NCBI RefSeq assembly: GCF_001941825.1
Contig: NZ_CP019038.1
Location: 1,860,001-1,924,000, forward strand
Direction: 5' to 3'
DNA from: Massilia putida
GTDB lineage: Bacteria > Pseudomonadota > Gammaproteobacteria > Burkholderiales > Burkholderiaceae_D
DNA: 64,000 nucleotides
The translations under genes and the position numbers were made by a program. Shown in pieces: positions 28,898 to 39,202 of this stretch. How positions within the stretch are numbered: the stretch's first letter is position 1; each line of letters starts with the position of its first letter. Below the pieces are notes generated by a model. It was not told the origin of the DNA and did no database searches. It saw only the letters and a list, made by a program, of their open reading frames with translations.

Positions 28898-29785
28898 ATG
28901 ACCACCACCAATTTCTGCACGCCGCGCGACCTGCTGCGTTACGCCGTCACCCGTTTCAACGGTGCCAAGCTGTTCTTCGGCCACGGCAGCGCCGAAGCGC
29001 TCGACGAGGCCGCCTACCTGATCCTGCACACCCTCAAGCTTCCGCTGGACAAGCTCGAGCCCTTCCTCGACGCCCGCCTGCTGCCGGAAGAAGTGCTGCA
29101 AGTGCTGGCCGTCATCGAGCGCCGCGTCACGGAACGCGTGCCGGCCGCCTACATCACGAACGAAGCATGGCTCGGCAGCTACAACTTCTACGTCGACGAA
29201 CGCGTGCTCGTGCCGCGCTCGTTCATCGCCGAGCTGATCCCGAACATGTTCAGCCCGTGGGTGGCCGATCCGGACGCCGTCGAGAACGTGCTGGAACTGT
29301 GCACCGGCTCGGGCTGCCTGGCGATCATGCTGGCGGACGCCTTCCCGAACGCCGTCGTCGACGCCGTCGACATCTCGCAGGACGCGCTGGCCGTGGCCGA
29401 GCGCAATATCCGCGACTATAAGCTGGAAGGCCGCGTGAACCCGATCGAGTCCGACCTGTACCAGCACGTGCCGTTCAAGAAGTACGACCTGATCGTGACG
29501 AACCCGCCGTACGTGAACAGCGATTCGATGGGCAAGCTGCCGCCGGAATACCTGCGCGAACCGAGAATCGCCCTGGCCGGCGGCGAGGACGGCATGGACC
29601 TCGTGCGCAAGATCGTCGACGGCGCGGCCGAGCGTTTGACGTCGGAAGGCGTGCTGATCGTCGAGATCGGCAACGAACGCGAGTATGCGGAAGCGGCGTT
29701 CGGGCACCTGGGGCTGACGTGGCTGACCACGAGCCAGGGTGACGATGCGGTGTTTCTGCTGACGGCCGAACAGCTGGCGCAGTAA
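28898..29785 (+). CDS. prmB: 50S ribosomal protein L3 glutamine methyltransferase
   Basis: 295 residues. An N-terminal helical domain (FCTPRDLLRYAVTRF, then YITNEAWLGSYNFYVDERVL) is typical of PrmB, and the Rossmann methyltransferase domain has VLELCTGSGCLAIMLA and the catalytic TNPPYVN. It methylates the glutamine of ribosomal protein L3 using S-adenosylmethionine. PrmC would lack the particular N-terminal motif. Starts 15 bases past dapE, so probably on the same transcript. Confidence 0.93.
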   Translation: MTTTNFCTPRDLLRYAVTRFNGAKLFFGHGSAEALDEAAYLILHTLKLPLDKLEPFLDARLLPEEVLQVLAVIERRVTERVPAAYITNEAWLGSYNFYVDERVLVPRSFIAELIPNMFSPWVADPDAVENVLELCTGSGCLAIMLADAFPNAVVDAVDISQDALAVAERNIRDYKLEGRVNPIESDLYQHVPFKKYDLIVTNPPYVNSDSMGKLPPEYLREPRIALAGGEDGMDLVRKIVDGAAERLTSEGVLIVEIGNEREYAEAAFGHLGLTWLTTSQGDDAVFLLTAEQLAQ

Positions 29786-29806
29786 TCCACGTCGTCCCAA
29801 GCTACA

Positions 29807-29908
29807 CCGTCATTCCCGCGCACGCGGGCATCCATACTGAATCGGCACTCTGATGCTCAGCATGGGGGAAACAGCCACTGGTCTGTTCCCGCTTTCGCGG
29901 GAACGACG
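29807..29908. repeat. Family A intergenic repeat
   Basis: The left arm TTCCCGCGCACGCGGGCATC and right arm TTCCCGCTTTCGCGGGAACG are each internally palindromic and are inverted copies of one another around a roughly 50-base spacer. It lies between prmB and yheS. Confidence 0.75.
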
Positions 29909-29930
29909 TTTATACGGTAACTAATTTCAA

Positions 29931-31892
29931 ATGATCCGATTCTCCAACGTCAGCCTGATGCGCGGCACGAAACCGCTGCTGGAAGACGCCGACCTCACCC
30001 TCAACCCCGGCGACAAGATCGGCCTGATCGGCGCGAACGGCGCCGGCAAATCGAGCCTGTTCGCGATGCTGCGGGGCGAGCTCCACCCGGACCAGGGCGC
30101 GATCGACTTCCCCGCGCGCTGGCGCATGGCCTATGTGGCGCAGGAGACCCCGGCGCTGGACCGTCCCGCGATCGAATACGCCATCGACGGCGACGCCAGC
30201 CTGCGCACCCTGCAGGCCGAGCTGGAACGCCTGGAACACCTGCCGCACACGACGGAGAATGGCATCGCCATCGGGCACGTGCACGCCGCGCTGGCCGACG
30301 CGGATGCGTACACGGTGCAATCGCGCGCCGAGCAGCTGCTGCTCGGCCTGGGGTTCTCGCTGGACCAGATGCGCCAGCCGGTCGCCAGCTTCTCGGGCGG
30401 CTGGCGCATGCGCCTGAACCTGGCGCAGGCGCTGATGTGCCCTTCCGATTTATTACTGCTGGACGAGCCGACCAACCACCTGGACCTGGACGCCATCATC
30501 TGGCTCGAGGACTGGCTCAAGCGCTACGCGGGCACCCTGATCATCATCTCGCACGACCGCGACTTCCTCGACGAGATCGTGAACGTCGTCGTGCACATCG
30601 ACGAGCGCAAGCTGAAGCGCTACTCCGGCAACTACTCCGCGTTCGAGCGCCAGCGCGCCGCGCACCTGGTCCTCGCGGCGGCCGCGTACGAAAAGCAGCA
30701 GCGCACGCGCGCGCACCTGCAATCGTTCGTCGACCGCTTCAAGGCCAAGGCCACCAAGGCCCGCCAGGCGCAAAGCCGCATGAAGGCGCTGGCGAAGATG
30801 GAAGAACTGGCGCCGCTGCGCGCGGCCGCCGAGTTCTCGTTCGAATTCCGCGAACCGCTGTCGGCACCGAACCCGCTGCTCGTGATGGAAGACGTCGACG
30901 CCGGCTATCCGATCCTCGACGGCCATGGCGACAAGGTCGGCGGCAAGACCATCGTCCACAAGGTGAACTTCTCGCTGCAGACGGGCCAGCGCATCGGCCT
31001 GCTGGGCGTGAACGGCGCCGGTAAATCCACGTTGATCAAGACGGTCGCCGGCGACCTCGCGCCCCTCGCCGGCACGGCGACCCTGGGCAAGGGCCTCGTG
31101 ATCGGCTACTTCGCCCAGCACCAGGTCGAGATGCTGCGCCACGACGAATCGCCGCTGTGGCACCTGCAAAAGATCGCCCCGACCACGCGCGAACAGGAAC
31201 TGCGCAACTTCCTCGGCGGCTTCAACTTCCCGGGCGATATGGTGACGAGTTCCATCGCGCCGTTCTCCGGCGGCGAGAAGGCGCGGCTGGCGCTGGCGCT
31301 GATCGTGTGGCAGCGCCCCAACCTGCTGCTGCTGGACGAACCGACGAACCACCTGGACCTGGAAACGCGCGAGGCGCTGACCCTGGCGCTGGCGCAGTTC
31401 GAAGGCACGCTCGTCGTCGTCTCGCACGACCGCCACCTGCTGCGCGCGACGACCGACCAGTTCATCATCGTGGCCGACGGCCGCCTGCAGCCGTTCGACG
31501 GCGACCTGGACGACTACAAGGACTGGCTGTTCCAGACCAAGCTGAAGGCCGACGGCGCCGCCAGCGCACCGCTGCCGTCGTCCACCCCGGCGGCCCCCGT
31601 CGTCGACCGCAAGGAGCAGAAGCGCCTGGAAGCGGAAGAACGCCAGCGCATGGCCGCGCTGAAGAAGCCGATCGAAAACCGCATCAAGCGCCTGGAAGAG
31701 CAGATGGCCAAGCTGAACGCGAAAAAGGCCGACGTCGACGCCCGGTTGCTGGAGCCTGGCATCTACGAAGCGGACAAGAAGGAGGAGCTCAAGAATCTCG
31801 TGGCGGATCAGGCGTTTTTGACGCGCGACCTGGGCAATCTGGAGAACGAGTGGCTGGAGTTGCAGGAGCAGCTCGAAAGCTTGGTGGCCTGA
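29931..31892 (+). CDS. yheS: ABC-F family ATPase YheS
   Basis: 653 residues with two ABC ATPase domains and no membrane segment. The first Walker A is GANGAGKS at 34-41, with the signature FSGGWRMRLNLAQAL and LLLDEPTNHLDLD; the second set is GVNGAGKST, FSGGEKARLALALI and LLLDEPTNHLDLE. A charged linker (PtIM) lies between, and a Lys/Glu-rich coiled coil forms the C-terminus. Overall order and length match E. coli YheS. ABC-F proteins act on the ribosome to relieve stalled translation. Probably monocistronic, flanked on both sides by family A repeats. Confidence 0.92.
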   Translation: MIRFSNVSLMRGTKPLLEDADLTLNPGDKIGLIGANGAGKSSLFAMLRGELHPDQGAIDFPARWRMAYVAQETPALDRPAIEYAIDGDASLRTLQAELERLEHLPHTTENGIAIGHVHAALADADAYTVQSRAEQLLLGLGFSLDQMRQPVASFSGGWRMRLNLAQALMCPSDLLLLDEPTNHLDLDAIIWLEDWLKRYAGTLIIISHDRDFLDEIVNVVVHIDERKLKRYSGNYSAFERQRAAHLVLAAAAYEKQQRTRAHLQSFVDRFKAKATKARQAQSRMKALAKMEELAPLRAAAEFSFEFREPLSAPNPLLVMEDVDAGYPILDGHGDKVGGKTIVHKVNFSLQTGQRIGLLGVNGAGKSTLIKTVAGDLAPLAGTATLGKGLVIGYFAQHQVEMLRHDESPLWHLQKIAPTTREQELRNFLGGFNFPGDMVTSSIAPFSGGEKARLALALIVWQRPNLLLLDEPTNHLDLETREALTLALAQFEGTLVVVSHDRHLLRATTDQFIIVADGRLQPFDGDLDDYKDWLFQTKLKADGAASAPLPSSTPAAPVVDRKEQKRLEAEERQRMAALKKPIENRIKRLEEQMAKLNAKKADVDARLLEPGIYEADKKEELKNLVADQAFLTRDLGNLENEWLELQEQLESLVA

Positions 31893-31896
31893 TTGG

Positions 31897-32014
31897 CCGT
31901 CGTTCCCGCGAAAGCGGGAATCCATGCTGAACAGCCGAAGTCGGAATCGTGTCTTCACGCGAGGCATTCGAGTCCCGATGCTCGGCATGGGTCCCCGCTT
32001 TCGCGGGGAGGACG
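31897..32014. repeat. Family A intergenic repeat
   Basis: Left arm TTCCCGCGAAAGCGGGAATC and right arm GTCCCCGCTTTCGCGGGGAG, each a palindrome, flank about 70 bases. It fills the gap between the convergent yheS and cheW-like genes and ends just before the cheW stop. Confidence 0.8.
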
Positions 32015-32485
32015 TTACGCAACCTGCCGCGCGCCGTCCTTCTTCGGCCTGCGTACCGACATCAACCGGTCGATGTCGACGAGGATCAGCCGCCGTGTCC
32101 CCATGTGTCCCAGCCCGATCAGGTAATCGACCTGGGCCTGGTCCGCGCCCGGCACCGGCGACACCTGGTCGGGCGCGAGCGACACGACGCCCGTCACACC
32201 GTCCACCACCATCCCCATCACGCAGCTCGACAGCCTCAGGATGATCACGTCCGTCATCGGATCGGGTGCGCCGGGCGCCCGGCCGCAGGCGGCGCGCATG
32301 TCGACGAGCGGCATGATCACGCCGCGCGACACGGCCACGCCACCGATGATCTCGCCGTCCGATGCGAACCGCTCGAGCGCCTTGAGCACGCGCAGTTCCT
32401 GCACCTTGGCGAAGTCGAGCCCGTATTCGAGGCCGCCGAGGGTAAAACTCAGGAACTGGGTGGCCGTGGTCGTAGTGGTGTGCAT
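32015..32485 (-). CDS. cheW: CheW-like chemotaxis adaptor
   Basis: 156 residues. The single CheW domain starts FLSFTLGGLEYGLDFAKVQE and contains VAVSRGVIMPLVDMR and GMVVDGVTGVVSL, all in the family order. CheW couples chemoreceptors to CheA. No other che gene is adjacent, so it could serve a receptor encoded elsewhere or a Pil-Chp type system. GAAAGGA precedes the ATG. Divergent from the HDOD gene across a shared control region with a perfect dyad. Confidence 0.88.
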   Translation of the reverse strand: MHTTTTTATQFLSFTLGGLEYGLDFAKVQELRVLKALERFASDGEIIGGVAVSRGVIMPLVDMRAACGRAPGAPDPMTDVIILRLSSCVMGMVVDGVTGVVSLAPDQVSPVPGADQAQVDYLIGLGHMGTRRLILVDIDRLMSVRRPKKDGARQVA

Positions 32486-32533
32486 GGCGGATCCTTTCTC
32501 AAGATCGCCATGCTAAGACGGTGACGTTCGGCA

Positions 32534-32555
32534 ATTGTTGAGTGCTGTCAACAAT
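32534..32555. promoter_or_regulatory. Perfect dyad between cheW and HDOD gene
   Basis: ATTGTTGA (32534-32541) and TCAACAAT (32548-32555) are exact inverted repeats around six bases, in the middle of the divergent gap. It lies upstream of the HDOD promoter -35 box by about 20 bases. This looks like an operator for an unknown regulator. Confidence 0.45.
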
Positions 32556-32574
32556 CAATGAGACATTTCCTACC

Positions 32575-32602
32575 TTGCGCCGCGCGCTTACGCCCGTACA
32601 AT
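32575..32602 (+). promoter_or_regulatory. Sigma-70-type promoter of the HDOD gene
   Basis: TTGCGC at 32575-32580 and TACAAT at 32597-32602 are separated by 16 bases. The -10 box covers the ATG at 32601, which argues that translation starts further down at 32631. Confidence 0.5.
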
Positions 32603-32630
32603 GTTCGGAATTGACCTAAAGGGGATGACG

Positions 32631-33674
32631 ATGTTCCGGTGGCTGCACCGCTTGATTTCCGGCCCGACCGTCGGGCAACAACCGCAGACGGCCCCCGCCG
32701 CCGTGGTCGATGCACCGCCCGTCCCGCCGCCCGCGTCCCCGCCGCCTGCGCCCGCGCCGGCGCAACCGGGTACGGCCCCCGTCTCGTTCGAGCAGCTGGA
32801 GCGGGTCAACGGCGCCTGGAACGCCTGGCTGTTCGACCGCGCCGACGGCGGCCTCGAACTCCTTGATGCCGAGACGCGCGTGCTGGACGCGCTGGCCGCG
32901 ATCGTCGGCTCGCAGCAGTCCGGCGCGGCGCTCGTGCGGCGCATGCCGGGGCTCATCCCGCAACTGCTGCAAAGCCTGCGCAGCGAGACGTTCTCGGGCA
33001 GCGCGCTGTCGCGCACGATCGCATCCGACCCCGTGCTGGTGGCGGCCGTCGTCCGCCTCGCCAACAGCTGTTACCAAGGCACGGGGAATTCGATCACGAG
33101 CGTCGAACACGCGGTGATCCTGATCGGCCAGGAAGGCTTGCGCCAGCTGATCACGACGGTCGCGTTCCGGCCCATCATCGACATGCATTCGGGGTTCTAC
33201 ACGCGCCGCCTGGCGCCGCACCTGTGGGCGCATTCGGAGCGCTGCGCAATGGCCGCGCGCCAGGCGTCAGGCAGCGGCATCGAGCCGTTCGACGCGTTCC
33301 TGGCCGGCCTGTTGCAGAACGTGGGTCTGATCGTCAGCCTGCGTATCATGGACCAGACGGCGCAGGACGGCGAGCGCCTCGGCTCCGACGTCTTCCTGGC
33401 CCAGCTGGCACGCGACACGCGCCGCCTGTGCGCGAGCATCGCGCGCGAATGGAATTTTCCCGACACGGTGGCGCAGGCGCTGCTGGAACAGGGAGCACTG
33501 CGGCGCGGCGCGCCGGTGTCGCCGCTGGGGCGGTTGCTCAAGCTGACGGATTATCTCGGGAAGGTGCGGATGCTCGTCGAGCAGGGCTTGCTCGACGAGG
33601 CGGACGATGCCTTGTTCGCGGGGCTGCCGCCGGAGGCCGCGCAGTGTTACGCGGCATTGGCGGAGACCGCGTAG
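32631..33674 (+). CDS. HDOD-domain protein
   Basis: 347 residues. After a Pro/Ala-rich low-complexity stretch (about residues 20-50), an HDOD domain spans roughly 100-300: ASDPVLVAAVVRLANSCYQG, then EHAVILIGQEGLRQLI and AFLAGLLQNVGLIVSLRIMD. HDOD proteins lack the full HD metal site and act in signalling, often with chemotaxis or c-di-GMP genes, which fits the CheW neighbour. The start at 32631 has GGGG six bases upstream, while 32601 lies within the -10 box. Its stop codon falls inside a family B repeat. Confidence 0.8.
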   Translation: MFRWLHRLISGPTVGQQPQTAPAAVVDAPPVPPPASPPPAPAPAQPGTAPVSFEQLERVNGAWNAWLFDRADGGLELLDAETRVLDALAAIVGSQQSGAALVRRMPGLIPQLLQSLRSETFSGSALSRTIASDPVLVAAVVRLANSCYQGTGNSITSVEHAVILIGQEGLRQLITTVAFRPIIDMHSGFYTRRLAPHLWAHSERCAMAARQASGSGIEPFDAFLAGLLQNVGLIVSLRIMDQTAQDGERLGSDVFLAQLARDTRRLCASIAREWNFPDTVAQALLEQGALRRGAPVSPLGRLLKLTDYLGKVRMLVEQGLLDEADDALFAGLPPEAAQCYAALAETA

Positions 33675-33801
33675 GGTGGACGGCTACACCGCGAACGCGT
33701 GCAGGGAGGCGGCATGCGCGCCGTCCACGCGTCCAGCCGCCGCATGACACCGCACGGCTCATCAACCGATGATTCGACGCGTGGACGGCAAGCCGTCCAC
33801 C

Positions 33802-33805
<4 letters not shown>
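33671..33805. repeat. Family B intergenic repeat (inverted ends)
   Basis: GTAGGGTGGACGGC at 33671-33684 and its exact reverse complement GCCGTCCACCCTAC at 33792-33805 bound 107 bases that also include GACGCGTGGACGGC-like internal copies. The TAG of the HDOD gene (33672-33674) and the TAG of the convergent M2 peptidase (33802-33804) both lie within the repeat ends. Confidence 0.8.
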
Positions 33806-35679
<1,874 letters not shown>

Positions 35680-35778
35680 GTTGTTCAAGGTTTCCCCTCT
35701 TATCTTGTGTGGATTCGCGTTGAATGCGGCCTCGCGGCCGCCCACAAGTATATGCCCTCGCGCGGGCGCCGGGGACCT

Positions 35779-37695
35779 TTACGCGGCGGTAGGCGCGGCG
35801 GCGGGCACGGCGTCGCTGCTCCACGCGAACGTGCCTGCGCCGCCCATGAACAGCAGCTCGCCCGCCTGCGGACCGCGCAGGCGCGTGCGGATCTCGCGCG
35901 GCGTCCAGAGGTACGGCTGTCCGCCGGCCGGGCTGTAGCCGAGGATGCGCACCTGCGTCTCGCCCTGCACCGACTGGATCGTCACGCCGGAGACGCTGGC
36001 GGCGTCGCTGCGCTGCGCCTCCAGGTTCGCGAGCATGCCCGTACCGGCCTGCTGCTCGGCCTCCGCGGCCTTGATCTTGGCGGAGACGTCGGTGATCGCC
36101 TTCAGCGCGGGCCCCACGTCCTGCGCCAGTTTCTGGAACTGGCGCGTCTGTTCGGGCGACAGATTGAGCTCGCCCTTGCGCACGCGCGCAGCCAGCATCA
36201 GGTAGCGGCGCACATCCGGCTTGCCCGTCATGGCGTCCATCGCCGCCTTGAGCTGCGCGGCCAGCGCGCCGAACTGCGCCACGCGCTGCGTCACCGCGGC
36301 GATCACCTCGTCGAGCTGCCGGCCTTCCGCCTGCAGCACGGCGACGAGCATCTCGCTCTGCTTGCGCGGCATGCTGCATTCGACCGTCACGCGCCGGCCC
36401 GCTAGCGCGCAGCCTTCGGCCATGCCAATGACGACTTCATCGCCGACGATCTCGCAATTGACGGCATGCCCGACCTCGACCCGCGTGCCCGCGATGACGC
36501 AGCTTTCGGCGCGCTCCAGCACGATCCTGCCGTCTTCCGCGCTGAGCATCGCGGCGGACGCGACGCCGCGCACGTGGATGTCGCCGCGCGCGTTGCGGGC
36601 GCTGCCGCCCATGAGGTTCGCCTGCATGACGATCGTGCCGCCGCGCGAGACCAGGCTGCCGAACACGTCGCCGTGCACGGTGATGCTGTCGGCCTCGATC
36701 ACGCGCTTTTCCTGGACCTCGCCGAACTCCTCGTAGTCGCCCGTCAGGTTCAGGTTGCCCGTCGTCTTGGCGCTGACGCCGTCGTGACTGACGACTTTCT
36801 CGTCGACGGAAATCCGGCTCGTCTTCGCGTCGACCATCAGGAAACCGGCCTGGCTGGAGACGAGGAATTCACCGTCGGGCGTGCGCTCGACCTTCGTGCC
36901 CGCGCCCGCATACGGCGCGAGATCGGTATCGCGGCCCGGCTTGGGCGGCAGCGGCCTGCCGGACATCTCGAAGCCCGTCGTGCCGGCCGTGGCCGGGCGC
37001 TTTTCGAGCAGGCGGATGCCGGGCTGGATCTGCGGGAAGCGGTTCTGGAAGCTGTTCAGGTCGAGGCGGCCGTTGGCCAGTTCGAGCGGCGCGTCGTTGC
37101 GGTGGATGTCGTCGGACACTTCGACGATGTGCGCGTCCTCGCCCGGCACCGGATCGCACTGGCGCGCGATCGTGACGCGGTCGGCCTTGTTCGAGGCGAT
37201 CGCGGCGCGGATGGCGGGCAGGTCGAGGCCGAAGCGGATCCCTTTGCCCCACATGTCGGCAATGAATTCGTCGACGTCGAGACGGGTCGGCAGGCCCTCG
37301 CCCTCCGGATCGTCCGGATCGGGCAGCCAGACGGGTTCGAAATAGTATTCGGCATAGCCGCGGCCGATCTTGGCGGCGCGGTACAGCGCGCGGCGCGCCG
37401 GATCGAACGGCTGGATGTCGGCGGCGATGCGCACGACGATATCGCCGTCCGGCCCGCGCGGCAGGTCGGGCCCGTGGCCGAACAAGGCTTTCATCAGGAT
37501 GGGGTAATCGACGCCGACGAAGTAATTCCCCGCGCGGTAGACATTGTCGATCGCGGCGATCAGCGTGGTGCCGAGCACGGACGGATCGGCATGGATCCCG
37601 TCGTCACGTTGGGCGATGCAATGCTCGGGGCCGGTCGCGGCGATCCGGGTCGCCGTTGCGTGCGAGTGCGACGCGGCGGGAGAATCAGTAGTCAC
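35779..37695 (-). CDS. FapA-domain (DUF342) protein
   Basis: 638 residues. The N-terminal part (about 20-240) is an alpha/beta domain, followed by a beta-helix of FapA repeats in the 300-450 region: EADSITVHGDVFGSLVSRGG, VRGVASAAMLSAEDGRIVLE and CVIAGTRVEVG. A coiled coil (about 455-560) and a small C-terminal beta domain close it. DUF342 proteins are cytoplasmic polymer-forming or flagellar-linked proteins of unclear function. It is upstream of the M2 peptidase on the same strand, 99 bases apart, without clear functional linkage. Confidence 0.8.
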   Translation of the reverse strand: MTTDSPAASHSHATATRIAATGPEHCIAQRDDGIHADPSVLGTTLIAAIDNVYRAGNYFVGVDYPILMKALFGHGPDLPRGPDGDIVVRIAADIQPFDPARRALYRAAKIGRGYAEYYFEPVWLPDPDDPEGEGLPTRLDVDEFIADMWGKGIRFGLDLPAIRAAIASNKADRVTIARQCDPVPGEDAHIVEVSDDIHRNDAPLELANGRLDLNSFQNRFPQIQPGIRLLEKRPATAGTTGFEMSGRPLPPKPGRDTDLAPYAGAGTKVERTPDGEFLVSSQAGFLMVDAKTSRISVDEKVVSHDGVSAKTTGNLNLTGDYEEFGEVQEKRVIEADSITVHGDVFGSLVSRGGTIVMQANLMGGSARNARGDIHVRGVASAAMLSAEDGRIVLERAESCVIAGTRVEVGHAVNCEIVGDEVVIGMAEGCALAGRRVTVECSMPRKQSEMLVAVLQAEGRQLDEVIAAVTQRVAQFGALAAQLKAAMDAMTGKPDVRRYLMLAARVRKGELNLSPEQTRQFQKLAQDVGPALKAITDVSAKIKAAEAEQQAGTGMLANLEAQRSDAASVSGVTIQSVQGETQVRILGYSPAGGQPYLWTPREIRTRLRGPQAGELLFMGGAGTFAWSSDAVPAAAPTAA

Positions 37696-37824
37696 GATAC
37701 GCTCCGTGCGGTTGATGCCACGGCATGGGCTGGGCCGGGGCGAATCCGGCTAGCGTATCATGTTGTCAGAGAAAAATAAACAACTGGCAACTAAGTTGAT
37801 GCAAGGCAAAATTTGACGGCTTGA

Positions 37825-38193
37825 TCAGCGGCGCTGCGGGTACAGGTCCATGCCCGCTTCATTGATCTGGCGGCGCAGGTCGCGCCGTTCGTCCGGCGTC
37901 ATGCGTCCGCTGCGGCGCTCGTGCTGCTGCTCGCGCTGTTCGCGCTGCTCTATCTGCTGGGCCCGGCGCTGTTCCTCCAGGGCGCGCATGTCGTCGCGCT
38001 GGTCGCGGTCCTGCTGCGGCGGCAGGCGGAAGCGCGGCGATTGCTGCATGTCGCCGCGGTCGTCCCGGCGCTCACCGTGTTGCTGGGCAAACGCGCTTCC
38101 GGCTCCCAGCACCAGGGCGCACGCCAGCACAGCAAAGCGGCCAAGGCGGCCTGCCTTTTTCGCTGCGTGGTGGGGTGTGAACGCACTGTTCAT
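37825..38193 (-). CDS. Small exported Gln/Arg-rich protein, function unknown
   Basis: 122 residues. A signal peptide (LGRFAVLACALVLGAGSAFA) is followed by a highly charged, Gln/Arg/Asp-rich segment with a probable coiled coil (EEQRRAQQIEQREQREQQ) and a conserved-looking end, MTPDERRDLRRQINEAGMDL. The start at 38193 is preferred because AGGA lies six bases upstream; an in-frame ATG four codons earlier overlaps that site. Divergent from the OmpR-type regulator gene by 215 bases. I do not recognise the family. Confidence 0.65.
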   Translation of the reverse strand: MNSAFTPHHAAKKAGRLGRFAVLACALVLGAGSAFAQQHGERRDDRGDMQQSPRFRLPPQQDRDQRDDMRALEEQRRAQQIEQREQREQQHERRSGRMTPDERRDLRRQINEAGMDLYPQRR

Positions 38194-38408
38194 GGTGTTC
38201 CTCATTCGCGATGCCGTGTTAGGAGTAAGCTGTAGGGTGAGCTATGATTCAGCTGCGATTCGATGAGGCCAGTGTATGAGGAATCGACTCCGGGCATAAG
38301 GCGAAATGGGTAAAGTTTGTAACACAATGTAATGGCTCAACGATACCCCCTTGGCGTCGAGCCATATGACGTTACCATAGCGACATTAATCTGACAAATA
38401 CCAGAACG

Positions 38409-39173
38409 ATGAATGCAACGAGCTCGAATGCCGGCACCCCCGGCGCGAATGGCGGCCACTCGGCCCGGATCATGGTCGTCGACGACGACGTGCGCCTGCG
38501 CGACCTGCTGCGCCGCTACCTGACGGAACAGGGCTTCCAGGTCGTGACGGCGGAAAGCGCGCCCGCGATGAACAAGCTGTGGCTGCGCGAGCGTTACGAC
38601 CTGCTGGTGCTCGACCTGATGCTGCCCGGCGAGGACGGCCTGTCGATCTGCCGCCGCCTGCGCGGCGCCGGCGACCAGACGCCGATCATCATGCTCACCG
38701 CGAAAGGCGAGGACGTCGACCGCATCGTCGGCCTCGAGATGGGCGCGGACGACTACCTGCCGAAACCGTTCAACCCGCGCGAGCTGGTGGCCCGCATCAA
38801 CGCGGTCCTGCGCCGCAAGGGTCCGGACGAAATCCCGGGCGCGCCCAGCGAGACGCCGCAGACCTTCGAGTTCGGCGACTTCGTGCTGGACCTGGGCACG
38901 CGCACGCTGAAGAAAAACGGCGAGACCGTGCCGCTGACGACGGGCGAATTCTCGGTGCTGAAGGTGTTCGCGCGCCATGCGCGCCAGCCGCTGTCGCGCG
39001 AAAAGCTGATGGAACTGGCGCGCGGCCGCGAATACGAAGTGTTCGACCGCTCGCTGGACGTGCAGATCTCGCGCCTGCGCAAGCTGATCGAGCCCGATCC
39101 TTCGAGCCCGCTGTACATCCAGACCGTCTGGGGCCTGGGCTACGTATTCATTCCTGAAGGCCAGCCGCGCTAG
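38409..39173 (+). CDS. ompR: OmpR-family response regulator
   Basis: 254 residues. The REC domain has the acidic triad DDD at 25-27, phosphoacceptor Asp69 (LLVLDLMLPGEDG) and Lys119 (YLPKPF). The winged-helix output domain starts around 150 and ends QTVWGLGYVFIPEG. The sequence EGMGADDYLPKPFNPRELVA region and the partner kinase match OmpR/EnvZ. A 16-residue Ala/Gly/Asn-rich extension precedes REC. It is followed directly by the kinase gene, so the two form a two-component operon, probably for envelope or osmotic stress. Confidence 0.88.
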   Translation: MNATSSNAGTPGANGGHSARIMVVDDDVRLRDLLRRYLTEQGFQVVTAESAPAMNKLWLRERYDLLVLDLMLPGEDGLSICRRLRGAGDQTPIIMLTAKGEDVDRIVGLEMGADDYLPKPFNPRELVARINAVLRRKGPDEIPGAPSETPQTFEFGDFVLDLGTRTLKKNGETVPLTTGEFSVLKVFARHARQPLSREKLMELARGREYEVFDRSLDVQISRLRKLIEPDPSSPLYIQTVWGLGYVFIPEGQPR

Positions 39174-39202
39174 TGTCCGCATCGACCCCGAAGGAACAAG
39201 CC

